Below are positions 38,301-64,000 of a stretch of 64,000 nt of DNA, in pieces. Position numbers and translations under genes: made by a program. The notes under the pieces were generated by a model. It was not told the DNA's origin. It worked only from the letters and a program-made list of their open reading frames with translations, and did not search any database. Origin of the DNA: Hormiphora californensis (Eukaryota > Ctenophora > Tentaculata > Cydippida > Pleurobrachiidae); NCBI GenBank assembly GCA_020137815.1, contig CM035352.1:6920025-6984024 (forward strand), given 5' to 3'. Position 1 is the first letter of the stretch, and every line of letters starts with the position of its first letter.

Positions 38301-41300
38301 TGCGTTTAGACCCAAGCGACAGAGGAACATGACAGGACCAGAGAAGCGAGGGGAACCAGTCACCAAGGAATTTCTCCTAGAAACGCTGGGGAAAATCAAG
38401 ACTGAACCTCCTCGTAAAGAGATACAGAAGGAGAAGAGGAACGAGCCCATTACAAAGGATTTTTTATTAAATATCCTGGAGGACATGAAAGCAGAAATAA
38501 AGCAATCAGTGGTCCTACAGTTGATGGAGTTCAAGACTCAAGTGGTGGATCCAGTGGCGGGGAGCAAAGTACCTGTTTGGGGGTCAGCAGGAGTGCACCC
38601 AATGTTTCACAGTTTCACCTCTTAAACGCCAGAAGTTTTTGTCCATCAGAGGAGTCCACCTGGAAACTTGAGGTGGTACGTGATATGGTGGATGCAGAGA
38701 CCACCCCTGTAGCGTTTCTAGGAATAACGGAAACCTGGTGGAGAGGGTATATGGCGGAGGCCCAGCTGCAGATTTCCGGATATAACCTGGTGAGATGTGA
38801 CAGGAAGGGTAGGATTGGAGGAGGATGCGCCCTCTACATCCATTCTAGCCTCGCTATATCGGACCAAGTGGAGTATTCCGACAACAGTAATAACCTAGTG
38901 GCGGCCTACATGGGCGCAACCCACTCAATAGCGGCAGTTGTGTATCGTGCAGGGTCGGACTCAACAGATTTTCAGGAACTGGTGAATAAACTGCAGACAT
39001 TTGTAGAATTGCATAGCCAGGATAAAACCGTACCGGATATTTGGGTGATGGGTGACTTCAATCTCCCACTCCTCAAATGGAAAGGAGGGGTACGGGAAAC
39101 AGTTGACCTACCTCTGTATAATGTTCTAGGTCATTTTGTAGACAATAACTCACTAAGTCAAATGGTTAATTTTCCTACCAGAGGGGAGAACGTCTTGGAT
39201 TTGGTACTAACCAACCGTCCCGATTATGTCCTTTCAACCAAGTGTGAAGACCTGGGGATTTCTGATCACGACATGGTTACATGCACCTTGACATACAATA
39301 GTACGGAGAAGCCCCCCAGGGAAAATAGGGATAGGTCGGAATTTGCGGAGCTGAATCTTCTGAAGGCAGACTTCGACAGGCTAAACACTGTTTTCGACGA
39401 AGTGGACTGGGATCAGCTACATCGTTTGTGTACAGAATCGGAAGACGCTGATGCTGAATTCTTAGAGTTAGTAAGGCTCACTGTTCTTCAGGTATGCAAG
39501 ATCTTCACTGTGCCGAAGCGATGGAAGGAGAAACGGAAGGACAAAATCCTCCGGCACCTCCGCAGTCGGAGAAGAAAGTTGAATAGGAGAATGGTACATG
39601 CAAGAGGCAAGGCGAAGCTCAAATTTGAGGAGCTAGTCGGCAGAGTCACGCTTGCTATTAAAGGGCATGTGAAGGAAAAACAGCAGAGTGAGGAAGAACG
39701 AGTCGCTTCTGCAGTTAAAGATAAATCCTAAGTTTTTCTACAGTCATGCAAAGTCGCTGTCTAAGGTCAAATCAACAGTGGCACCCCTAGCGAGAAAGGA
39801 TGGATCGCTTACTACTGACCCAAAGGAAAAAGCTGAGATCTTACAGAGTCAGTATGTGAAAGTTTTCAGCGATCCTTCAGAGGTAGATCCTGAAAAGGCA
39901 GTGGAGCACATCACAGAAGAGGAAGCTGAGATAAGCGACATCAGCTTTACGAAGGAGGACATAGAGCGGGCACTAAAGGAACTCAAACCGAACTCAGCGG
40001 CCCCTCCTGGTGATATCCCGGCCATCGTTCTGAAGAATTGCCGCCAAACGTTATCCTATCCAATATGGGTTATATGGCAGTCTTCGTTTCAGTCTAGTAC
40101 AATACCTGCCGTTATGAAGGAACAGTTCATTTGCCCCATCTTCAAGAAAGGTGACCGATCAATACCTGGAAACTATAGACCAGTTTCCCTAACGTCTCAC
40201 CTTTCCAAAACCTTTGAGAGAATTGTCAGGGATCACCTAACGGAGTTCCTGGAGAGGGCAGAGCTGCACTGTAATGGTCAACATGGGTTCAGGAAAGGGA
40301 GAAGTACTATGACCCATCTTCTCGCCCATATCGACAGAGTTCTCAAACATCTGACGGACAACAACGAAGTCGATGTGCTTTACCTAGATTTCCAAAAAGC
40401 ATTCGACCGAGTTGATATTGGGGTCTTACTGAGAAAATTACAAAGATATGGCGTGAGAGGAAAGCTACTTGCTTGGATAAAGGAATTCCTCACCAATAGG
40501 AAGCAAGCAGTACTAGTGGATGGAGAGCAGTCTCGGTGGGAATGGGTCATCAGCAGTGTGATCCAGGGAAGCGTGCTGGGACCTATCCTGTTCTTGTTCT
40601 ACGTAATTGACTTGAAAGAGTCGTTGTCAAGCGCTGACGCCCTGTCCTTTGCTGACGATACGAAACTTATACAGGTAATACGGACCCTACTAGACCAGGC
40701 TGAACTTCAGAAGGACCTAGGAAGTGTCACTCAGTGGTCAGTCAACAACAACATGAAGCTCCACGAGGATAAGTTTCAATTGGTTAATTATTCGCTTGGT
40801 AGATCAAAGTTGTTGAGAGAACTACCCTTCACTGCAGAAACGTTATCCTATGTTACAATGGGAGGAACCGTGGTGGATCCAGAGCAGCATGTAAAAGACC
40901 TGGGGGTCTGGCTATCTTCGGATGGTACCTGGACTCATCATATTGGCGATATCGTAAGGAGAGCTAACATGATTTCAGGATGGATCTTCTGTGCATTCAG
41001 GAGTAGGTCACCAGAAGTACTACTAACCTTGTACAAGGCGTTAGTCCGGCCCATACTAGAATACTGTTGCCTGGTGTGGTATCCAACGAAAATCGGGGAT
41101 GATCAAATGGTGGAAAACGTTCAACGGGCGTTCACTCGGAAGATCCAAGGGATGAAGAATCTGGACTACTGGCAGCGGCTAGAGGCGCTTGACCTTATTT
41201 CCCTCCAGAGAAGACGCCAGAGATATGAGTTAATCCACGTTTGGAAGATCTATCAGGGACTTGTTCCCAATTGTGTTGAGATGGAGTTCCAGACGGGTCG

Positions 41301-42174
41301 GTTGGGAGTACAGGCGAAAACCCAGAAATATCCTTACTGGGCAGAATCCAAACGGGCAAACCAACTGTATAACTCTTTCGGCTTCAGGGCACCTCGGTTA
41401 TGGAATAAACTCCCTCGAGAGGTTACTCTTTCAGAAACACTTCCTGGGTTCAAGGCAAACCTTGGTGCGTTCATGAAGGAATTCCATGACAGACCACCGG
41501 TGCGTGGCTATATGACGGTCCCTAATGAGTTTCGAGAGGCAGAAAGGAAGAGCGTTGTGTGAAGCTGTATATGTTGTTTGCTGCTGACGCTGTTTGTGTT
41601 TTACTTTGAGTTAGAGACTGTAAATAGACAATTTGACAAAGGAGGACCCACGAGATTGGAATTTCTGCACTTTATGTTTGTATTGTGTGTAATTTATTTG
41701 AACTTGAACTTGAACGTTCTCTCCATCTCTCCATCTCCAGCGCGCGCCACAAAAATTCTAAATGTCACTTGAAAATTCACTGAAATTTCAATTTTGGATG
41801 AATAGTGGGGGGGGGGGGGGGGGGGGCGGCCAACATCGGCCTGAATATAAATAGTGTAGACACTTAACAACGTCAACAACAATAATCATGCCCTCCTTTC
41901 TTCAGATACGTGGTCACTTGCAGCATACACCAAAGACCCCTTTGTTCGACGAGCTATAGAAGACTTCTTCCGTTACAAAACAAGCTACTCCTTAACAACA
42001 GGGAGCTCATTTGAAGACCAGGAGGGAGATAGTGTGATCCTCAGCTCGGGGTCTCGTGAAATGGTCGATGTTAAGATTGCACCCAACAATATATCCGCCC
42101 TCTTGGCGTGGATGGAGAGCACTTTCAAGGGACTGAAACCACCCATTTCAACTAGAATATTGTTTGAAACGTGA
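23341..42174 (+). CDS. type I fatty-acid-synthase / polyketide-synthase-like protein (KS-AT-DH-like)
   Basis: 27 exons: 23341-23490, 23725-23846, 24007-24110, 24252-24428, 24545-24741, 24859-24963, 25114-25260, 25433-25615, 25738-25939, 26141-26274, 26398-26556, 26729-26879, 28175-28393, 28496-28759, 29771-29872, 30028-30160, 30545-30642, 30855-31006, 31142-31270, 31423-31611, 31857-32022, 35724-36030, 36168-36308, 36480-36602, 36741-36823, 36956-37069, 41906-42174. They sum to 4320 nt, 1439 residues. Ketosynthase: DTGCSAS (Cys), [11 protein letters not shown] (His), [11 protein letters not shown] (His), [12 protein letters not shown]. Acyltransferase: [20 protein letters not shown] (Ser), FHHPIF. 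The dehydratase-like segment ([15 protein letters not shown]) has Tyr where the family has catalytic His. No ACP, ER, KR or thioesterase motif follows. The C-terminal 500 residues are divergent. Confidence 0.88.
23857..23960. repeat. (GTTT)n repeat in intron 2 of the FAS-like gene
   Basis: Tetranucleotide repeat with TTTA variants. Confidence 0.85.
25985..26053. mobile_element. 69-bp MITE, TTGGTAATGAAATT family
   Basis: Ends TTGGTAATGAAATTACCCCT and AGGGGTGACTTCGTAACCAA are imperfect inverted repeats. Same family as 2261-2327 and 58892-58952. Lies in an intron of the FAS-like gene. Confidence 0.6.
26887..28085. mobile_element. Tc1/mariner-like fold-back element
   Basis: Ends CAGGGTGTCCCACTGTCTTT and its complement, flanked by TA (26885-26886, 28086-28087). 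Two inverted arms of about 375 bp surround a unique centre (about 27263-27711). Mirrored open frames at 26926-27126 and 27846-28046 encode the same peptide only because the arms are copies. No transposase. It starts seven bases into an intron of the FAS-like gene and leaves the GTAAG donor intact. Confidence 0.85.
28923..29745. mobile_element. G7-ended hAT-like element
   Basis: Ends GGGGGGGCCGGCTGAAG and its complement, flanked by CTCAAACT on both sides (28915-28922, 29746-29753). Subterminal sequence is a palindromic series of GAAGTTTTT / AAAAACTTC units. 823 bp, no transposase. Lies in an intron of the FAS-like gene. Confidence 0.8.
30264..30396. mobile_element. hairpin MITE
   Basis: Nested inverted repeats: TACTGCA/TGCAGTA, GTGCGGACT/AGTCCGCAC and GGACTCTTTATCTAA/TTAGATAAAGAGTCC. 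A second small hairpin (CCGACCCTTCTT/AAGAAGGGTCGG) lies just before it. In an intron of the FAS-like gene. Confidence 0.65.
31707..31790. mobile_element. pogo/Tigger-like MITE, copy B (degenerate)
   Basis: Starts CAGTCGTACCCTGATTTACC after TA and carries GGTAAATCGGACC near the other end. The right terminus has decayed. In an intron of the FAS-like gene. Confidence 0.6.
32046..32436. repeat. minisatellite of X-box-like units, left part
   Basis: About 15 copies of a unit around GGTTACTATGGAAACATGGG with variable spacing. The core GTTACTATGGAAAC resembles the RFX-factor X-box. The array continues at 33836-34077 after an inserted fold-back element. Confidence 0.9.
32437..33834. mobile_element. 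fold-back transposon with TTAA ends, copy 2
   Basis: Ends TTAAGGGTACGCTAACC and its complement. Two inverted arms of about 600-650 bp surround a short centre near 33060-33220. Shares internal blocks with 3387-4729. It has split a minisatellite. The two near-identical Lys-rich open frames at 32561-32758 and 33513-33710 are arm copies, not genes. Confidence 0.9.
33836..34077. repeat. minisatellite of X-box-like units, right part
   Basis: Continuation of the array at 32046-32436, including a perfect small palindrome of TACTATGGAATCATAGG flanked by C8 and G9 runs. Confidence 0.85.
34427..35392 (+). CDS. divergent 7TM receptor-like protein, single exon, nested in the FAS-like gene
   Basis: 321 codons without introns. 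Seven hydrophobic segments, an acidic N-terminus (EDDDDITE) with a sequon, and a basic tail. TM3 ends in VLRVLCVKM instead of DRY. TM7 has [10 protein letters not shown] where NPxxY would be, so assignment to family A rests on topology only. It sits in the 3.7-kb intron 32023-35723, same strand as the host. Not closely similar to the two receptors in POLG introns. Confidence 0.7.
   Translation: MILIPPPSAINDTLLEDDDDITERQIKSVLKILLPVLAGLSIPPSLVNIILLLNFGIFTAPSNILYLNLILLDLINSYLALTLTLNNLDVDKVWSRFNATLYLFSFDAYIVLLLGLTVLRVLCVKMSALSVLHNLHLVSRGTVVMAAVWGVFMVVYPRLVPVDDDTKQPDVIWFLWCDIGEILMVLAAVILALYTWARVRYVYTSCHTYKAATYTCMLLVLNYMISYSWYFVLNMGRFYYTIIDKDVPDSGLFVLLFFKKNNSVIIGIAFMAAQTLCLNLILLWQDKARGTLRKYGLMCWSDVKRKVQNFGQDSMLYTRLE
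35579..35710. mobile_element. pogo/Tigger-like MITE, copy C (degenerate)
   Basis: Starts CAGTCGGCCCTCGATTCACC. The far end retains CCGGTAAATTG and ATTGGGGTCC. It abuts the acceptor of the FAS-like exon at 35724. Confidence 0.6.
37342..38625 (+). CDS. LINE ORF1 protein with PHD-like and CCCH zinc fingers
   Basis: 427 codons. After an N-terminal region comes a PHD-like finger (CQDCGDKY ... [13 protein letters not shown] ... WICICCWKK, about residues 93-140), a strongly acidic/basic stretch, then CCCH-type fingers ([37 protein letters not shown], about residues 209-275) and a C-terminal charged segment. This layout is known from ORF1 proteins of CR1/L2-type LINEs, which bind the element RNA. 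The frame is intact. Confidence 0.85.
   Translation: MSDDAGIVEKVLADLRTAVGVKGSKVVEVYEFEDTHQQNVKRIEAKTLPELKPVCKVLGVPLVGRDGSTRTKPVLADKIVLQLEGLFPIECQDCGDKYRIEIGKKPIMRCFLCGQGAHACKFSAEGTRKGSVWICICCWKKNEENTDREDTKEEKEEPLTVKQDETVEGEETEEKEEEEEGEGEEKKDDEKNTTVAGDKTMEISPGNVCNYYLNKVCRHGRNGDQLVNGKACPKLHPVLCKKFCHYGGSKRYGCIKGSLCKFYHPVLCKGSDARRQCYDNQCKMTHLLHTRRVREDTQDSWRTEERNRKSFTHAVEAADTAFRPKRQRNMTGPEKRGEPVTKEFLLETLGKIKTEPPRKEIQKEKRNEPITKDFLLNILEDMKAEIKQSVVLQLMEFKTQVVDPVAGSKVPVWGSAGVHPMFHSFTS
38577..41562 (+). pseudogene. LINE ORF2: endonuclease plus reverse transcriptase, one frameshift
   Basis: The apurinic-type endonuclease domain is read from 38577 ([38 protein letters not shown]). The frame then changes once near 39718 and continues as reverse transcriptase to 41562: [74 protein letters not shown], then [13 protein letters not shown]. 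The motif before QGSVLGP has Ile where Pro is usual. All catalytic aspartates (FQKAFD, FADD) remain. One base would restore the frame, so this is a young copy or a sequence error. Confidence 0.85.
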
Positions 42175-42747
42175 TTTTTGTTGGCTGCGAAAAATCGCGC
42201 GCGAAAAAGAGGGCGCGACGTGCCCAATGATTTTTGAGAGGTTGAGGCATCATTTAGTTAATTAGTGTTCCGATATTATTGTATTTTGACGCATTAAATT
42301 AACTTGTTTGATTTTGCAAACATAGAAACGGTAAAACTGCTACTATAAATGCGAACGCGAATAAATATAAAATGTGCTGCTTATATAAGCCGCGCGTGAA
42401 AATTACGTTTGACGCGACGCGCAATGAAATTCATCGGGAAAAATATCCGCGAATAGAACTCGCTAAAATTTTCTGTTTCTCTCCCGATTTTTTCATTTTT
42501 GTTGAATTTCACGTCTGCAGTCTGCTGTCGGCTTGCAGATCCTGGACCCTGCTTGCGGGGGCTCTACACCCTACATCCCCACTGGGGATTATCCCCTTAT
42601 GGGGTGATTCAGCCCTGACCGGGGCTGTCGCGAGCGCAGCTGAAAGCCAGGCACCACCCCTGGGCCCTGGCTGTCGCAAGCCCTTCTAGGTTTAAAATTA
42701 ACTTAACTAAACTTTTAAAAACTCAATTTTAACACAGGTTTGGTCCC
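42175..42747. other. intergenic after the FAS-like gene
   Basis: Begins with a copy of the GGGCGCGACGTGCCC repeat (about 42205-42220), then AT-rich sequence, then a GC-rich stretch (42520-42690) whose open frame I do not recognise. Confidence 0.35.
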
Positions 42748-43942
42748 ATGAGTGTTCCAAACCCGGATGACGACAATGCGTTTCGCAAAATAATGACAAC
42801 TGCTCCCGGCGATCTGCCCAAAGGTAAAGTTAAAGGGACTAGGGGCTTGCCGCGTCTCTTCCTTTTAATGGTTGTTATTAAAAGAGTTTTGAATAATCAG
42901 TCTCAATTTATTCAGGAGCAAAACGTCAACAATCGTGGATGGAGACTCTACGGCGAAGTGCGTCTGTGAATGAAACTGATCGATTGATAGATTGTCCGAG
43001 TTGTCGGGGAACTGGCATGAAGGAAGTTTCTAATGAACTGGTGACTATTAAATTGAGCAGGGTCTTTGAAAACAAACAAACAAACTATTACATTGTCGAT
43101 ACATACTGAATTAGATATATGAGTCACATTGTGACTGTCACGTCACATTTACTAAACACTTCAGGTTGCACTGATACCATTACAACGATGAAAGATTGAA
43201 ACCCCGAAGGATCAAGTTGAAAATAGCCATTGCACTGCTAATTTGTTCAGTTCTTCTCGGAGTTGTTACGTACATTCTACTTCCGGGGAAGGTTTTCATC
43301 ACAATCACCGATCTAACGCTAAAGAGGGCGGACATCGCCAAACCGTGGTCACTACAACCCAATGCAGTTAACAGCAACAGTACCCTTACATGGCAGCTCC
43401 TCACTAATGTCACAAACAAAAACAGATTTCTACCTGTCACAATAGAGCAAACTAATGTTACCTTAAAACGAATTGTAAGTCGAATAAATGTTGCAATTCT
43501 CTAACTTACTAACTTCTGCCGCTATTTGTTGTTTCTAGCCCGAAGATAATCAATTTTTATCGTATCGAACTATTGAGCTAACACCATCACACCCCACACC
43601 CAGAGTAGAGAGATGGTGATAGTAGGGGTGCAACAGCTTGGAAACTATACAGTCAGCGCGGCCGCTACTGACACCCACAACTACGAGTTTCTAAACACCA
43701 CTGGATACAGCGACATAGCACTCAACTGTATGTGCTGTGTTAACTACCAAGCGTTCGATAGCGTTGTCATGGTAGTAACGACCACAATTCGGTACAGTCT
43801 CCAGCTCTTTGGTATGTCGTATTATTTTTCTTTTGCCAGTGACGAGTCAATAAAATCGGACAATTGTAACTTTTTAACTGAGCTTGACAAGAATAAGACA
43901 ATTAGTTGCTCCATCTACAACTTCTGTAGCATGGACCCGTGA
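42748..43942 (+). CDS. TMEM106-like lysosomal/endosomal membrane protein
   Basis: Exons 42748-42823, 42916-43040, 43165-43474 and 43604 onward. TMEM106 proteins are single-pass type II membrane proteins of late endosomes and lysosomes. Signature in order: CPSCRGTGM (CPxCxGTG), then VALIP, YNDERLKPRRIKL, a transmembrane segment IAIALLICSVLLGVVTYI, LLTNVTNKNRFLPV, and IVGVQQLGNYTV. One extra T near 43180 breaks the frame exactly between VALIP and YNDERL. Splice phases otherwise agree. Whether the last exon ends at 43811 (donor GTATGT) or at the stop near 43942 is uncertain. Confidence 0.75.
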
Positions 43943-44035
43943 GGGGTTATTGAGGTCATTATGGACCCGTGAGGTTCATTGAGGTCATTTTGGACCCGTG
44001 AGGTTCATTGAGGTCATTATGGACCCGTGAATCGT
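43931..44035. repeat. tandem repeat, 29-30 bp, four copies
   Basis: Unit ATGGACCCGTGAGGTTCATT then GAGGTCATT. Overlaps the stop of the TMEM106-like gene. Confidence 0.9.
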
Positions 44036-44254
44036 GATTAGGTTGTACCTCATTGAGGTTTCTAATTGGTGGAGGTGGGATGTGGGAGGTGTATTTATGA
44101 CAGGGTGAATTGTTTGTGTTTTTGTCTGTTTTAATTGTGTCAGAATTTTAAAGTTTTAAAAAGCTTTTTTCCAACAAAGATTTCACACTAAAAGATGTTT
44201 GTAAATCATGATCCATAAACTCAACAATTTATTCCACTACATACAAATTACATA

Positions 44255-44342
44255 TTGAATTACTCAACTAATTATTCCACTTGACATGTGTAGATCATGA
44301 TTGAATTACTCAACTAATTATTCCACTTGCCATGTGTAGATC

Positions 44343-44350
<8 letters not shown>
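44255..44350. repeat. 46-bp tandem duplication reaching the ACAP start codon
   Basis: Two full units and a partial third. The third unit is the true start of the ACAP reading frame. The second unit contains an ATG at 44297 followed by codons for M-I-E-L-L-N and a stop. Confidence 0.85.
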
Positions 44351-62349
<17,999 letters not shown>

Positions 62350-62350
<1 letters not shown>

Positions 62351-64000
62351 AAATGGAGAGAGGAACTGGGCCCTTTTCAAAAATCTAAAAAGAGGGAGGG
62401 GAAACCTGGGGCCTACTTATCTAGTATTATTTTCCAAAAATGAAGGGAGTTGGGAAAACTATTTACCCCTCCCTTGGGGGGTTTAAGGGGCCCAAAGGGG
62501 TTTTTTCCCAAAAACCAAAAGGATCTCTTTCTGGAAAAGGAACGGGGTGGGGGGCCTGGAAAGCTAAAAAAACCCGGGGCGGGTTTTGTGCCCAGAGTTT
62601 AAAACGGGAAATTGGGGCCAAAACCGAAAAACCGGTTTTTAAACAAATTCTAAAATAAAACATTTTTAAAAAACCGGGGGGGGGGGGGGGGTTAAAAAAA
62701 CCCATTACAAAGTCTCGGCTGCCTTTTTATCCTGTAAAAAGACGTCTGGGCCGTTTTATGCGGGGGTTTTAATATTTTAATTTAATAATTTTTTTTCTTT
62801 TAATTAAAATAAATTAATTTAAAAACCCTACCTTCTTCACCCTGGCCCCGGGTTTGGTTTCCCTTCCTGACAATCTAAATCAAATGGGCCCCACTGGGCA
62901 TAAAAAATTTTAAAGTATTTTTCAGAGGGGGGGACAAATTTGGCATGCATTGCCGTTATAAAACGTAAAATAAAAGCATTTTTGGGAAAATAGGGTTTAG
63001 CTGCAGTATTTAAAGGGGTTTTAACCCTCGAAAAAACCCCTGCATCGGAGTAGGGCGGGTTGGTTTGCCTCGACACGGAAAAAGGGGTCGGAAAACAAGT
63101 AGACGGCTATGTGGGGCAAAAAACCCCCAAAAAATAACCCCAATTTTTTCACAATATTATACAGCCCAAAGGGGTTAAATTTTAAACCGTTTTTTCCCAA
63201 AGGGAAACCGGTAAATTTTTGCCTTTCCCGACCCTCCTAAATTCCCAGTAGTGTAAGGGGGGGGGCCCCCAAACCAAAGACACCATAGCTAGGAGTCATA
63301 GTGTCGACAGTATCGCAATGACAAAAGTCGGGGATAGTTGTTGGGAATTCTTTCGGATCTTTTAGGGGGGGGCAAAAAACCCAAGGGGTTTTTAAAAACG
63401 GGGGTTTATGTTTGCAACGTAGGGCCTTTAAAACAAACTAAAGTAGAAAAAGGGAAAATAGGGGCAATGTGGTTACTGCCGCTGGTGTGATTGGGTGGAA
63501 AAAATCTTAGTTCTATCTTTTATCCATCGTACTGCATCTTTCATTCCCCCCCCTTTTTCTACTTTTACCCCGGAAACCCTCTGTCTCTGTTTCCCCTAAC
63601 ATCTCTCTCCCCCCCCTTTTTTCCCCCTGTATCTTATCAACTCTTTGTTTTTCTTTCACAATATATCAAATTTATTTCGGTATTTTGATTTTATTTTTAA
63701 ACAAACTAGAATTATATACGGAAAGTAACATACTAAGACACGTGAAAATATAAACTAGGGGGGGTGTGTCTCTCCCAAACTTTTTTATTTACCAAAAATG
63801 AAATTGAGATATTATATTTATCAGGTTCTGGTATTGTTTTTTTCAAAGAACAATATAAACGGGTGGTTCTAAGAATCATCAATCTACAAAGAAAAGAAGC
63901 ATTAAAATTTTTTTGTGTAAAAAGTTTTAAAAGAAAAGGAACAAAACTGCCTCCCTCAAAGGGTCAACCCGTCGCGCGGCCTGCCCTTTTTTGGTTAGGG
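62350..64000. other. homopolymer-rich, probably low-quality sequence
   Basis: Composition changes sharply after about 62350: runs of A3-A7, G3-G16, C3-C7 and T3-T6 dominate, with almost no normal spacing. Open frames here (for example 62463-62705) are rich in Phe, Pro, Lys and Gly from the homopolymers and match nothing. The rest of ACAP (linker, ankyrin repeats) would be expected here but cannot be read. Confidence 0.6.

Larger units (their letters stand above)
37342..41714 (+). mobile_element. CR1-like non-LTR retrotransposon (LINE)
   Basis: Two overlapping open frames (ORF1 and endonuclease-reverse transcriptase), followed by a 3' tail ending in TTTGAACTTGAACTTGAAC, a short tandem end typical of CR1-type LINEs. 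Inserted in sense in the last intron (37070-41905) of the FAS-like gene. The 5' end is not sharply defined and may begin upstream near 37290. Confidence 0.85.

Noticed and set aside
42372-42689. 105-residue open frame
   Set aside because: GC-biased composition, no family resemblance, no clear link to neighbouring exons.
62463-62705. Open frame in the homopolymer region
   Set aside because: Sequence appears unreliable and the translation is homopolymer-driven.

Overview
The window is nuclear DNA of an invertebrate animal. Multi-exon genes with conserved GT-AG introns encode clearly metazoan proteins: mitochondrial DNA polymerase gamma, an animal-type fatty-acid synthase relative, glutaminase, PPCS, an ACAP-type ArfGAP, a TMEM106-like protein and 7TM receptors. 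Short introns, many DNA transposons and GA/CT microsatellites fit an early-branching marine animal such as a sponge. That placement is an inference and not proven. There are no bacterial features, CRISPR arrays, rRNA genes or tRNA genes I can support.

Layout. 1-11975 (minus): a POLG gene running off the left edge, with two related single-exon 7TM receptor genes lying inside its introns (523-1428 intact, 5417-7283 broken by a frameshift and a 745-bp structured element). 12155-13061 (minus): PPCS with two frame breaks. 13351-14030: a decayed retroelement fragment. 14311-15967: a G7-ended transposon filled with a roughly 62-bp satellite. 16460-18225: glutaminase with several frame breaks. 18646-19911: an intronless DCAF11/WDR23-like WD40 gene. 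20441-21580: a two-exon, two-pass membrane protein.

23341-42174: a 27-exon fatty-acid-synthase/polyketide-synthase-like gene (joined exons sum to 1440 codons) with KS and acyltransferase domains and a dehydratase-like region that seems to lack its catalytic histidine. Its introns hold a mariner-like fold-back element, a hAT-like element, an X-box-like minisatellite split by a TTAA fold-back element, a third 7TM receptor gene and a nearly full-length CR1-like LINE. 42748-43942: a TMEM106-like gene. 44343 to about 62350: an ACAP gene (BAR, PH, ArfGAP) whose introns hold an acidic single-exon gene, a secreted F5/8-type-C-like gene and a multi-pass membrane gene (the last two antisense), plus the second copy of the structured element. 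From about 62350 to the end the sequence is homopolymer-rich and looks unreliable.

Two themes stand out. Small genes, above all 7TM receptors, sit inside introns of housekeeping genes. Introns and intergenic DNA are crowded with palindromic non-autonomous elements. The most unusual is a pair of copies with a branched, cloverleaf-like fold whose five hairpins all carry the same CGAG/CGAG tandem G-A mismatch.
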